64,000 nucleotides of DNA from NCBI GenBank assembly GCA_030867875.1, contig JAOWCC010000577.1, forward strand, positions 144,886,344-144,950,343. Direction: 5' to 3'. Positions 34,550 to 45,916 of the stretch are shown here, one piece after another. The translations under genes were made by a program, and so were the position numbers. This DNA is from Actinernus sp. WN-2022 (taxonomy: Eukaryota > Cnidaria > Anthozoa > Actiniaria > Actinernidae). The stretch's first letter is position 1. Each line of letters begins with the position of its first letter. A model generated the notes under the pieces. It was not told where the DNA came from and made no database searches. It saw only the letters and a list, made by a program, of their open reading frames with translations.

Positions 34550-35011
34550 AGGTGATGTTACACGAGACAATTTGTAACGACGATTTTTCGAATGTTGCGC
34601 AAAAAGTCAACATAGTGTAACATGGCGCTCTGGACGATTTTTAACGCAATCTTCGTTGCGGCAACATGTTGCAAGTTTTGAATTACCTTCAAAAACCTGC
34701 AACATTGTTGCCCGGATTTTGTTGGAGTTGCTTCGTGTAACACCCTCGCCGTTGACTTTTCGCGCAACGTTGTCCCAGAAACCTGTTCGCTACGCCCACG
34801 GAAACGAGGCTACGTCACAAACAAAGACTCAACTCGTCCGCCATGTTTTTAAACCAGGATTTCGGATTTCGGAACCTAGGTGCTAGCTAGATGTTGCGCT
34901 AAAAATCGTCCCGTGTAACATACCCGTTGCCGCATCAATGTTGCGCTAAAAGTTGTCTCGTGTAACATGCATTAAAATCGTCGTTAAAAGTCGTCTCGTG
35001 TAACATCACCT
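34550..35011. mobile_element. 462-bp MITE with TAA target duplication
   Basis: TAA at 34547-34549 and 35012-35014 flanks mirrored ends AGGTGATGTTACACGAGAC and GTCTCGTGTAACATCACCT. Inside, sub-terminal words TCGTGTAACA and TTGCGCTAAAA recur several times in both orientations. A 3-bp TWA duplication is typical of PIF/Harbinger MITEs; assignment is inference. Confidence 0.75.
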
Positions 35012-35239
35012 TAAGTAACGTACATGGCCGTGGCATTTTATTATTTAGTGTATGATGGAGAATACTAAAAAAACATCACGGGGAGCATTCCTGCCTTCCG
35101 GAAGCCGATGGTGCGCATCGATTGCGTGACCATTCACATTGCCTCTGACCTTTGGATCTGCGCTAGCAATTACTGAGTAGCACGTAGCCTCTCGAGTCCT
35201 GTATTCTGATTGCACCATAATACATACTTCTATTGTTTT

Positions 35240-36479
35240 TATAGCGGAGCTCCCGCGCCGGCCGAAGGCCCGTGCGAGCGGAGCACCATACATATAGCAT
35301 GAGAGTGAAATTTTAGCGACATGTTTAGCCTGCAGAACAGGCGCTTTTCCGATACGAGCAGAGCGAGTTCTGCCAATACGAGCGGAGCGACTTCTGCCAA
35401 TACGAGCGGAGCGACTTCTGCCAATACGAGCGGAACGAGTTCTGAAACCGATCCGAGCGAAGCGAGCCGCGAGAAGAAATAAGCGCCTGCTGCCATCTTA
35501 CGGAAATTTGAATTCTGCCCTTTTCCACATGGATTAACATGTTTATTTAACATGTCAATGCTTTACAAATAGGATAATGCCGAAGCGCTAATTTCTGTCT
35601 TACTCGACTTCCACGGCAAACAGTTGGAAAATAAGGCTTTTACCTCTTGGTAAAACCGCCAAAATATCTCGCCTAGAAAGTACAAATGTAGACTATTCAC
35701 TGCCTGCTTTAGGTTCTTCTAAATACTTTCCTGGATTAACGCTCAACTGCTCGATCACTTCTCTCTTGTCGCCGCCATTTCAGTTAGTTCGCAGGAGGAA
35801 TGTGCGACATTTCGTGACACATGACAGCGATGACAGCTAATTGACTAATCAGTATTTCCCGTACATGTACGGGAAATGAAAATGTATAAGGGATGGCTGC
35901 AGGCCCTCCTTCTTCTCTCTCGTGCAAGTCTCCTTTTTTCCATTTTCACGCGGCCGAATAATTTTATCACTTCCTTTGCGTTGAAATAACACGGAGGGCC
36001 TGTTTTGCAGGCTACGACATGTTTTGCACCGCCCGACCGTGCACCAGCGCGCGGAACACGTGAGGTTTTCGAGCCCGATTTTGTATGGCTTTTAACGCCG
36101 TCCTGTCCTTTACATACAATCCTCCGTTTATGGGATTCTGTGATTTTCTAAGTTATCTCAATGATCAGTGTAATTTTTTTGTCGTAATGCGTCAAACATT
36201 CAATTTCCAACTTTAATTTCCGTTACATCTTCGCGTGCACGCATACGCGTCATGTTCTTTGTGTTGTATGCCGTCACCTTTCCGTTACATATGCGCGTGC
36301 AACTCATCTGCACTGCAGAATTTATTTTCATAATTACGCCTGCACCCACGCATTACATTTCCGTTACATATGCGCGTGCAACTCAACTGCACATGCAGTA
36401 TTTATTTTCGTAAATTAATTTCCATTACATATATGCGCGTGCATCTCTTTGTATTTAATTATTGGGAGCTCCGCTCATA
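35240..36479. mobile_element. 1.2-kb segment with short GGAGCTCC-type TIRs
   Basis: TATAGCGGAGCTCCC at 35240 and GGGAGCTCCGCTCATA ending at 36479 are mirrored over about 15 bp. The interior holds a 24-bp tandem repeat (35349-35444) and two to three degenerate copies of CCGTTACATATGCGCGTGCA (near 36281, 36360 and 36422). The outer flanks resemble the uninterrupted sequence near 62650-62730, which would fit an insertion. Short TIRs alone make this tentative. Confidence 0.4.
35349..35444. repeat. 24-bp tandem repeat, four copies
   Basis: Four units of CCAATACGAGCGGAGCGACT plus TCTG, 96 bp in all, with two diverged edge units. Related GAGCGAAGCGAG words follow. Confidence 0.9.
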
Positions 36480-36727
36480 GGCTTGCCTATATATATATAT
36501 ATATATATACAATCATCCACATCTGTCCAATTCGCTAGGTTGAACAAACATGGAATCATGATACAATGCGCCATCTCGGCTATCACCATAATGGCTTTAT
36601 GGCAACTCTGCACTTTGGACACAGGATGTACGGATATATATATGACTGCACTTTCTATAGGTTAGGGTGTTTTCTATTGTTGGGTTGGCCAATACTGTCG
36701 CTCGTTTCGAGAAGTTCCACCAGACCC

Positions 36728-36947
36728 TAGCCTCCTCCGCAGGCAACTCGGTTCGGTTTCTTTTTCAGTCACAGGAAGCCCGCGGCCGGGTAAGCCTCTT
36801 CGCGCGCATCGCGAGGAGCTGAGCGCGAGAGTGACTCAGCGACTAACTCGGCTCCAGGCCACTCCCTACTTCAAAACAATATCACAGGAAGCCCAACCCT
36901 AAATTTCTATAAAAAGCGAAAACATGAGTTGCCTGCGGAGGAGGCTA
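36728..36947. mobile_element. 220-bp MITE with perfect 22-bp TIRs
   Basis: TAGCCTCCTCCGCAGGCAAC plus TC at the left, and its exact reverse complement at 36926-36947. The interior includes CACAGGAAGCCC twice. No coding capacity. Confidence 0.85.
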
Positions 36948-37210
36948 ACCGGACCCCAATTACTCCACGTTTATAGTTTTTTTGCAGTTGAGGTGCATGT
37001 GAATGTGCTCAGGTTGTGGCATGTCATATTTATAGCGGATTTCGTACGACTTGGAAAGCTACAACAATGACTTACAATGACTTCCCTTTTTTGTCTTTCT
37101 GATCCAATCAGAGTTACGGTATGGTACGTTACTGTACGGTTATGGTAAGCAACGGACGTGCGATATTATTTTGGCCCATTCATACGAAATCGATCTGCAT
37201 TATAGACCCT

Positions 37211-37342
37211 TTGCACGTTACGTCATAGCGGCCATGTTTGTGTACAGTTAACAATAGATTCTTCGTTAGCTTCTTTTGTTCTGTACACCAACATGGCCGC
37301 CATGCCCTTTGTCATTTGAATCTCTGGGGATTGAGTGCAAAC
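37211..37342. mobile_element. Small MITE of the GTTACGTCATCGCCGCC type, copy 2
   Basis: Closely related to 8784-8926: TTGCACGTTACGTCAT, GGCCATGTTTGTG, CACCAACATGGCCGCCATG and TCTCTGGGGATTG are shared. Inner mirrored GGCCATGTT / AACATGGCC words form a hairpin. Confidence 0.75.
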
Positions 37343-37439
37343 ATCTATTGTTTTCAATTATGACTATGATATTAACAAACAGTCCGAAAACATTCGATTC
37401 ACTGACATGTGTCAGTAATAATGTGTCGGTTATATGTAA

Positions 37440-37548
37440 AGCGCCATGAGATGTGGTGAGTATGGCGCTATATAAATATGGCCATTATTATTATTATTAT
37501 TATTATTATTAGTGTTGTTGTTGTTATTATTATTATTATTATTACCGG
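37440..37548 (+). mobile_element. LINE/SINE 3' tail with (TTA)n
   Basis: TGTAAAGCGCCATGAGATG and then GGCGCTATATAAATATGG lead into TTATTA and GTTGTT repeats. The paired GCGCC/GGCGC near an end with a short microsatellite is a known L2/CR1-type 3' tail, also borrowed by SINEs. The rest of the element is absent. Confidence 0.6.
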
Positions 37549-37913
37549 TTAAATAAATACTATTACTTACTTACTTATGATACAGTGTGAATTGAGCGTA
37601 TATTAAAGGATTGTTAGCAGAGACTAAGCTGCGTCAGAATATTATACAAACTTACCATATAAAATAAAGATATATATGTTGAACTATTTTCACCGTTACG
37701 AACAAAATATTATGCAAAAAAGGAATGCATTCAAAGTTAGGCTAAAAACTTGTTGGAAATGTCCATATCCGCGGGGGCTCCTACTTACACTTCCTTTCAT
37801 ACACCTGTGCATCCTTTCCTTTTCTGTGATAAACTACCTCTTGGTAACTCAAAACCATACAAACTATAAAACGGTCTAAGCCTCCCTGGCCCTACCCCCA
37901 CGAATAATAACAT
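37549..37913. other. No recognisable feature
   Basis: AT-rich spacer with a short (ACTT)n stretch near 37563. Confidence 0.4.
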
Positions 37914-38018
37914 TGTAACGCACTCTTTTCTCGGCAATATGCAAATTATCACAGCAGTGAATATAGGATGGAAGCATGGAAGCTCTGAAACGGCACTTAT
38001 TTATCATGGTTCTAGTGG

Positions 38019-38246
38019 ATGCTGCCCGAAGCTTGCAAAGCAATTGATATCATCGACATAAAGAGCACTAGGATACATGTGTTCATGAGGAACAATCGTT
38101 CAATTCAATTTACGACCGTTTGTCATGTGGCCGGTATACGTCTAGTCAAGAACGGCAAAGAATATGATGAAAGAATATTATCGACCATACAGAATATCAT
38201 AACCGAGGAAAGGTTAGCAGATTTATGTTGTTTTCTACCAATGTGA
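38019..38246 (+). CDS. Hypothetical open frame in the right palindrome arm
   Basis: ATG at 38019, 75 codons (for example IDIIDIKSTRIHVFMRNN and KNGKEYDERILSTIQNII). The left arm preserves part of it (CKAIDI, then TKSTRIH) but is broken by extra sequence. No domain recognised. Partial conservation between arms could be simple DNA homology. Confidence 0.15.
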   Translation: MLPEACKAIDIIDIKSTRIHVFMRNNRSIQFTTVCHVAGIRLVKNGKEYDERILSTIQNIITEERLADLCCFLPM

Positions 38247-38829
38247 CATGTATGTAAGGTTTTTACTTCAACCACAAGCTTTTAATGACACTTTGGCTTT
38301 GGTCACACAATCACAAGATGGCGTGATTTTATGTTTTCAGAGTGCTACATTGAGAAAATTCCTGAGGAGCGCGAATTAATTTGCCCAAAGTAAACTTTCT
38401 ATAACTTGAAAGACCTATTCCTTCGTAGTTAATATCCATCATCTTATGGAATTTGGCGTTGTGGCACATGGTTAAAATCACAATCCTTTTGGACCTACCG
38501 ATTGTCATAACAAAACAGGGTACTTTGCTCTCGACTTCCCTCGAAGTCTTGAAATAAACAAAGGTTTATTAAATTCCTCTGAGTCAACAAGGAAGAGCCA
38601 TATAATAAGCTGGTAGTATTACAATAATTCTCGGTTCAATAGTTTTGACACGCGAATCGAGCGAACACGGCCGATTAGAGTCGGCTGGTTTCCCAGGCTA
38701 CGATTTTGTTTGATTTTTGTAGACCGGCTTTGTTGCGCAACTTCTCGGCATCTTCTGGTCGATCGACATGATTGTTACAGAAGGTGTCGAGAAGTTGTTT
38801 TGATTATGCTTTCCGGGTACATTTCTGGC

Positions 38830-39800
38830 AAAAATAACAATAATAATAATGTTTATTCCAACAACAACACCATCATTGGTACATAGGAATTACAAAAACA
38901 TGCATAATATCATCTAACTATTACAAGAACATTCATTAAATATAGTAGTGATATCATATATATATTGTGCTGTGCTTTTTACAATAGACACATCCGTCAT
39001 TGATAAGCAGTATAAAAATAAGTCGCGATGACTGAGACGACTAAACGAACTGTTAACAACCAACATGTTACTGAAAAAAATATTCCTAAGATTCACTAAT
39101 TTGCTATTGGTACAATTTGAAAAGTAATGCTGTTCATCACCTACTTCATTCATATTACAAATTGTACATATACGTAAATCGTAAGTGATATTTGCATATC
39201 GACCAGCTTCAACAGGAAACTTATGCGCGGAAATCCTAAATCTTGTCACCGCCTGACGATGCTTTACATTTGAAATGCGAGATAAGTAATTTTCAAAGCC
39301 TATTCTCGATTTTACAAGATTAAAAGTACGCAGTTTACTACACTGTTGAACCTGCATGGTCCTTCCACATATTGAAATGAATATCACATAATTCAGACTT
39401 AAGATATTTAACAAGAAGTTTGATGTTACCATTAGATGTAATAACAAGATTACTCAAAGGTTTTACATTGCACATTTCCAACAAATAATTGGTGAATTTA
39501 ACGCCCTGAGAATTAGACTGAATATTTAAGCGTGCTGCTTTACCCACCAATTCATTCTCATATAATGAATCTTTCACACGTAACCAATATTTGACTACTA
39601 ATGAAGACATATGTACAATCATTGGTGTCCTTCCCAACTCTGCATATACAGCCAAATTTGTAGACTTGGAATGGACCCCTAAGATACGCTTGCAGTTTAC
39701 ACTTACTGCGAGATGCAGTAGAGTCAACTGATGGCTGAAGGAGTTCCGGTCTCGAGGCCAAAGCGCCTTCAATTTGCTTTCAATGTAGAGCTCCCAGTAG
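38830..39800 (-). pseudogene. LINE C-terminal region and 3' tail
   Basis: Read on the minus strand from 39772: KRILGVHSKSTNLAVYAELG, then VHMSSLVVKYWLRV and, after one frameshift near 39350, KLRTFNLVKSRIGFENYL, RQAVTRFRISAHKFPVEAG and a zinc-knuckle-like C-x2-C-x9-H-x4-C (CTICNMNEVGDEQHYFSNC). This order is the C-terminal part of LINE ORF2 after the RT. The tail is AATAAACATTATTATTATTG, seen on the plus strand near 38836-38860. RT and endonuclease are missing. Confidence 0.85.
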
Positions 39801-40281
39801 GGGAAGAGAGCAGACTGCAGTCATAAAAGATAGGCTACAACAGTTCTGCAAAAAATCGTTGGGCCCTTCGAACGTATTCCACACAGGATGGTGACTTGAT
39901 AGAAGCACTCCTGGTTGCCTTCGAGTTCGACCGCCTCAAAGATGATTTACAGTCCTCAAGCACTTCAGTTCTGTCTTCGCCTCTTGGTTCCTCGGGCTCC
40001 TCTAGATCGTTTAGGATTTCACCGTTTCGATCCAGAGATCTCAATTTGCCATCCTTCTCTGGAAATTTTCAACATTTGTCTGCAGATTATCTTACTCCAT
40101 TTTTCGACTTCTATACTCCACGAGCTTACATTACCTGCATGGGAGTTATTACATTAACGAATTTCGTCTGTAAGTCTATATACATATGAAGCGAATATTT
40201 CGTCATTATCCTCATCGGTAAATACTATTAAAATAATAGTTATAGTAAACATATTTACTATATATACTACCGATACTTTAA
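39801..40281. other. No supported gene
   Basis: Serine-rich open frames overlap on both strands (39835-40189) and look like chance. Sequence turns AT-rich toward the satellite. Confidence 0.4.
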
Positions 40282-40862
40282 CGGCCGTTATGTAATGAAA
40301 ACGGCCGTTATGTAATGACGAAATTCAGCATCTGAATTCATACAGATGCTGAATTTCGTCATTACATAACGGCCGTTTTCATGTTCCCCTTATATATATA
40401 CAGATGCCGAATTTCGTCATTACATAACGGCCGTTTTCAGATCCCCTTATATAATTTATATACAGATGCTGAATTTCGTCATTACATAACGGCCGTTTTC
40501 AGATCCCCTTATATATATATATATATACAGATGCTGAATTTCGTCATTACATAACGGCCGTTTTCATGTTCCCCTTATATATATATACAGATGCTGAATT
40601 TCGTCATTACATAACGGCCGTTTTCATGTTCCCCTTCTATATATACAGATGCTGAATTTCGTCATTACATAACGGCCGTTTTCAGATCCCCTTATATATA
40701 TATACAGATGCTGAATTTCGTCATTACATAACGGCCGTTTTCATGTTCCCCTTATATATATACAGATGCTGAATTTCGTCATTACATAACGGCCGTTTAT
40801 ATATACAGATGCTGAATTTCGTCATTACATAACGGCCGTTTTCATGTGCAGATCTATATATA
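40282..40862. repeat. Satellite of about 60 bp, nine direct units plus inverted leader copies
   Basis: Each unit reads CAGATGCTGAATTTCGTCAT, then TACATAACGGCCGTTTTC, then ATGTTCCCC or AGATCCCC and a (TA)n run. About nine direct units follow two partial inverted copies at 40282-40335, so the array begins with a mirror junction. AACGGCCGTT is a perfect 10-bp palindrome in every unit, and the TA runs are also self-complementary. Related words (ATTTCGTCATTA, TTAATGACGAAATTCG) occur just outside at about 40198 and 40911. Confidence 0.9.
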
Positions 40863-41994
40863 TACCGAGAAAGTCAATCACGTAATTCTCATTGCATATG
40901 TATATAGAGTTAATGACGAAATTCGTTATTATAAAAACACCGACATTACCTCATATAGCGCGTGACAGGATAACAGGTAAGTTTCGCCATGCCGCCGAGA
41001 ATTAGAAAGCTCACTAATATTATTGCCGTCGTTCAATAATTTCCCTTTACAAATTTTATCCGGAGAAATAATGTCATCATCGTTGATATCTATACTTCAT
41101 GTTCAAACAACCAAATAATATCCCTAATTTGGCGTGTTTACATATTTTGCATGCTGTGAGCAGGACTGTGCAGTCATGCCCGCTCTTGTCCTTGGGCCGC
41201 CGACCTTTTTATTTTTATAATTTCTCCACGAGACTGGATTCACAAAAACTTCTAGCATTTCTAAGTCCGGGCGAGGAAATCTCAGGACAACCTACAAATT
41301 ATTCAGTAAAAGAATTGAGAATTTAACACTGAATGACTGATGTATATTTGTGTTCGTGCGTTTGAGACCAGTGAATTTGAATGTAAAGCGAACCGATATC
41401 AACATAAGACGATACATAACATAATACTGAACAATTAATTTACTTCTACATTTTCATCAGCGATATATCGTTCGACGGTAGTTTTGTTTCGATCAAATTT
41501 GCTAGCTTCTCCGGCCCTGCTTCCCCTCTTCCACTCTGCGATATCTCGAGCTCGAATGACTGGCAGCTCCAACGAACGTACCTTAGCTCCTCCCCTTTTA
41601 TAGCGCGTCTTCGTGTTTAACTGTAAAAAATACATGAAAACGAGGCTGTAAAGGCCTACATTGTATTTCTCATACAAATCTCTCTAATTTCAAATCGCTG
41701 TAACTTTACAGCCTTTTATGCTACAACACTCAAATTCTACAGAATCACCAATGTTGGTATGCTCTTTCGCATGGCAAGGATGTTGTTTATCATGCATTGA
41801 ACATGTAGCTAAACTGTTAAAATACAGAGACCACGCCCTTATGAATGAGGTGTATAGACATTACAACCCGGCAAACTTCTCGGCGAGTTTTTAATGGTCG
41901 CCTCCTAATTTGCATGACTTCGATCAATCCGGCTGCTGGGGGAAACTAATGCAACCACATGATAAAACTAGTAATAGTGTTCAGCTATGTCTCT
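40863..41994. other. No supported gene; diverged repeat pair with 44880-45060
   Basis: 41630-41830 resembles 44880-45060 in the same orientation (ACATGAAAACGAGGCTGTAA against ACATGAAAGCGGGGCTAGAA, then CTACAACACTCAAATTC). The remaining frames have no recognisable motifs. Confidence 0.4.
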
Positions 41995-42270
41995 AAGAAT
42001 TCCAAATCTGCCCATTTGTAGGGTATTTGACATTTTGAATCAGAACGTTGTAAATGCCCCACCGAGGGGTCAGCTCAGCTTTGCAAATGCCCCATGGTGG
42101 GCTTTGGGACTAGTGCAAACCTTTTATAAATGCGTAAAATTCGCTATCTCGATCTCTCTGGCAAATAGCCCAACCCACAACTGTACTTTTCTTGTAAATG
42201 CCCGACCCCATGGAAAGACTGAGTTGTCAAATGTCCCACTTATGCCCGGAGGGATAGGAAGATTTGGAAT
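41995..42270. repeat. AAATGCCCCAC-type interspersed repeat
   Basis: Repeated AAATGCCCCAC/AAATGCCCGAC/AAATGTCCCAC words at about 42052, 42087, 42196 and 42228 give a periodic look. Single related words are at 25610 and 29621. Probably a small non-autonomous repeat. Confidence 0.45.
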
Positions 42271-42339
42271 AGTGATCGAGACACGAGCAATATAAGCCTG
42301 ACGAAATATTTAGTAGAGGATCGGAAGACAAACATGCCA

Positions 42340-43960
42340 CTGACTGTGTGAAAGCCGATGGAAATTACTTATTGACGCTTGCGTTGCAAATGGTTTAAGA
42401 ATTCTAAATGAAAGAGTTTTAGGTGACTTTCAAGGTAAAAAGACATGCTTTAAATACAACGGGAGCAGTGTGGTAGATTATGTCATAGGAAAATCAAATT
42501 TAATAGGTTTCAATACTTTAAAATCGACCCTTAAACCGTATTTATCGGATCACTGCCAAATCGCATATGTACGCACTTAAAGTCAATGGGAAAACGCTAA
42601 TTAGTCAGTCACTTGTGCAAAGTAATTTTCCCACAAAACGGTACAAACAACTATTATGGGATATAAAATCATCAAACAAAATATCGACGTTACTAGGATC
42701 TCAAGAGTACAAGGATATGATGAATGAGGTTTTAAACAAGTAACACTGTACGAGCAACAAAAGCACGAATACCGTAGTGTGATAATATTCAGACATTCTG
42801 TAACGAGCTTGTGTTTCATCTGCTTTACGCTATCAATAGAGCGGATTTCAATTGAGTGTCGGAAGTGTTTTGGTTTTTCGTTTACTAAGCTCTCCTATTG
42901 GCTGAGAAAGTAAACCAACCAATCAGAATCCAAAGTAAAACCAAATGCAAATTGGTTTAGTTTTGCTTTGGTTTGTCATTGGCTCACAGGGAAGCCTTTT
43001 ATGAGTTACTTGTGATTACTCGCTCCTATGATTGGCTGGCTGTGGGTAATTTGCATTTGGTTTCACTACACTCAACTGAAAACCGCTCTAACATACCACG
43101 AATGTCGGTAGTCAATCAGAACAACGAAGAGTGGTTCGGCGACCTAGAATGTCAAACTAAAAAAGGATAAAAAGGACTCCGGTCTTGGAAAAATGATATG
43201 CTAGAACCCATCCAATGAACAACTCAGACATCGTCTATTCTAAGAAAACTAATTTTAGGAAACTTTGCAGTAGAAAGAAGCACGCATTTTGATTTTTTTT
43301 TTTTACAATTTATTGACCCAAGGTATGCAACCAAACAAAATGCATTTTCAACTTTTTCAAGAAAAATAAATTAGGAAACGCTGTAGACAAAATGAACGCG
43401 ACAAAGTCGATGATTTTCAGAGTGCGACGACCATGACGTCAACAATAGATAATAGTCATGATAACGTCAGACTAATAGATCCTAGTCGAACCCAAGAGGG
43501 TCCCCTTGGTTTTGAAATTAGTGAGGCTGAAGTAAGTAAAGCAATCGACTACGTGAACAATAACAAGCTCCGGGGCATGATGATATCATTAATGAGGTAT
43601 TCAAAAACGCTAAGAAATACTTGAAGAACATCTTAAAGTTAAGAAGATCTTAGAGTTCTGTTCAACACTATTCTACAGTCAGGGTCTTACCTTCAGACAT
43701 GGAGTAGAGGATACAGTCATCATTGACCCGATTCACAAAAACAGGAGAACGCGATAATGCGGAAAACTACCAGCATGATCACTGCGATACTTAACAGAAG
43801 GCTTTATACTTAAAGTTTTCTAGTCGACAAAAAAATCCTGCTAAAACAGGAGCAAGGAGCTTTTCTTAAAGGCTGTGCCAAAGCAGATAGTATTTTTATT
43901 CTGAAAGCTATGCTCGATAAGTATGTTAAAGGAGAATTGAACCCTAAATCAATCCCACGA
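42340..43960 (+). pseudogene. LINE ORF2 remnant: endonuclease end, linker and RT start
   Basis: DACVANGLRILNERVLGDFQ, then FKYNGSSVVDYVIGKSNL and LKPYLSDHCQI (42370-42570) form the end of an APE-type endonuclease; SDHC is the conserved catalytic-histidine block. After a MITE (42837-43090) come VNQNNEEWFGDLECQTKK, then PLGFEISEAEVSKAIDYVNN (43500-43560), LFNTILQSGSYLQTWSRG, a damaged ENYR block and GAFLKGCAKADSIFILKAML with DKYVKGE (43850-43935). The text stops before the catalytic YxDD block. Several frameshifts and stops. Different lineage from the LINEs at 1 and 48030, judging by its motifs. Confidence 0.85.
42837..43090. mobile_element. 254-bp MITE inside the LINE remnant
   Basis: TAGAGCGGATTTCAATTGAG and CTCAACTGAAAACCGCTCTA are imperfect mirrored ends (about 23 bp). 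The interior has repeated ATTGGCT and AACCAA words (CCAAT-box-like). It interrupts the endonuclease-RT linker, so it is younger than the LINE copy. Confidence 0.75.
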
Positions 43961-45140
43961 CTATACAAAACTTGTATTAAAGAGAAATAAGTTCTGTTCT
44001 GAAATCGGTTTTGAAGGTCGAAAAATAGCCGATTCTCAACTGTTAAAGCTAGTTTGTGTGGCGGCTCAATTCAGCCTTTTTCCCCCTTATCGTACGTCAT
44101 GCATACCAAGGAAAAACAACCACACCTTCAGTACAAAGACAGCACAATAGTGCGCAATTATGAGTCGTTAGTCCATCTATTCAAAGCCGAGAACAACATG
44201 ACAAAACTAATTTATTCCCCGTATCGTACGTCACAGATTACAGGAATTGAGCCGTCTGTACTTAGCGGCGATAGAAAGGAAGATTTGCAGATTTTATTTT
44301 CTTTGACGCAAAACACAGTACAATCAAGTTTGGTATGAGTCTTTTCATGTTTAGATCTACTCATTTAGCTAAAGGTGATTTTAGGCTTCAGTTCTCCTTT
44401 AAAAGTATAAGCCTTAGGGGCCGACCATTTGACTTTTGAGGGGGGGGGGGGGGGGGGGGGGGTGGGTGTTTTTGAAAAAAAATAACCTGCAAGCCAACGG
44501 TGGCGAAAAAAAATATCCTGCAAGCGGAAAAGCTTTGTTCTGGCTCCGCTTTTTTCGCAAAAAAAAATTCGTGCAACAACACTGCTAAAGAAAAAAAAAT
44601 CGAGCACAGACAAGAACACTAATAAATTATATTTAGTTATTGATCCGCCCGAGACCCTCCAAGATTTAAGTGCTAGATATATATACGACTGTTTCCAGAA
44701 AATTATTTAAGGAACATTGATGCGAGCACTCGACAAGTACGTATACATTGTAAAGCCTACGTAATAACGTTTACAGAAACCATGTAACATCATTAATATT
44801 TATCTTTTGGGGTACCAATCTATGTACAAAATAATGTGCACGATCCAAAATAAAGAATCTGAATCTAAATGCAAAAGAAAAACATGAAAGCGGGGCTAGA
44901 AAGGCCTCCGTTGTTTTTCTCATGTAATTATCAGTCTTTAATTTCAACTTACTGTAACGTCCATGTTTTTTTAGCTACAGCATTCAAATTTCACAAGACC
45001 ACTAATGTCGGTAATGATACTGTTTTCTGTACATGTGAATAAACTATTGAAATGCATTTTGTATAAGGTATATATCTTTAACAACTCTTGGAGTAGATGA
45101 ATAACATGTGCTAATCTCATCTAAAAACGTATTTTCCGAG
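43961..45140. other. No gene; 23-base G-run and low complexity
   Basis: A run of 23 G lies at 44440-44462, preceded by GGGGCCGACCATTTGAC. An open frame at 44054-44338 has no known motif. 44880-45060 pairs with 41630-41830. Confidence 0.4.
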
Positions 45141-45243
45141 CCTTATCTTAATTAATGAAAAACTAGTAGTAATAAAATATGAACAGTTTTGCATTACAAA
45201 CTGTTAAGATTTCATTACTACTCAGTTTTTCATTAAGTTAAGG
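45141..45243. repeat. 103-bp hairpin, arms of about 45 bp
   Basis: CCTTATCTTAATTAATGAAA through to GAACAGTTT (45141-45189) pairs with AAACTGTTAAG through to TTAAGG (45198-45243), with a few mismatches and a loop of about 8 nt. Size and shape fit either a small MITE or a pre-miRNA-like hairpin. No flanking duplication found. Confidence 0.65.
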
Positions 45244-45916
45244 CGTGGAAATAGAAGTGTATATGTTTTAGATCGGATCGGAACATCTTATTTCAGGTTT
45301 TCATTGATGTTCGATAAGAATCAGTATTTGTCTCTATGCATACTTGAAAAAAATGTGTTTATAGTTCAGATTTAAAATTAATTTCTGGAAGTAGAATAAT
45401 GATTTTATGAAGAAAAAAAACATATTAATAAGATTCTTCTTTACACGAACGCGACCAGCCCTGCAAGCATTGCAGTCGAGGAGCGTCGAAAAACCTCAGT
45501 GTCGGATAAAACGTATTTTATCAATAACCGACTGAAGCATCGATGGCTCAGAAGACGAAGAGAGAATGTTTTCAATGTTGCTCCTAGAAGATTACCGAGT
45601 AGCTGGCGAACCAATGTTATAAATACCAATGATGCGTAAGTAATCGGGACAATGTCCTCTGTTTTAATTTCATTTAAAAGTTCCCTGGAAAAAGCAATAA
45701 CTGACACTGAGTGATGATAAGTACGCTTTCCAGTTTAAAATCGATAGTAAACCCCTGATTCATGCGTTTCCACTCTGTACGCTTGCACTGGTTGCAGATT
45801 TGTAGATTCCTTAGAGTTTGCTATCGATTTAAAGCTACAAAACTGTTAACGAGATTCGTTTTCCAGTATGACATTAGTATAAAAAAAACACGACATTTGA
45901 CGTGTTATATTTATAA
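45244..45916. other. No supported gene
   Basis: An open frame on the minus strand at 45441-45707 lacks an ATG start and any known domain. Confidence 0.35.

Larger units (their letters stand above)
31075..38640. repeat. 7.6-kb palindrome with arms split by later insertions
   Basis: Right arm 37914-38640 matches, inverted, the left arm 31075-33804. Landmarks are CCGAGAATTATTGTAATACT, CTTCGAGGGAAGTCGAGAG, GAGCGCGAATT/AATTCGCGCTC, CCTCGGTTATGATATTCTG and AAATAAGTGCCGTTTCAGAG. The left arm contains a 1.76-kb element (31431-33187) and about 280 extra bases at 33308-33590, including an (AAAT)n/(AAT)n run near 33410-33440. The centre (33805-37913) holds four small TIR elements. Confidence 0.8.

Noticed and set aside
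39835..40189. Serine-rich frames on both strands
   Set aside because: Overlapping frames on both strands with biased composition and no recognised family.
40282..40862. Repeat-spacer look of the 60-bp satellite
   Set aside because: The variable parts are TA runs and two fixed tails, not unique spacers.
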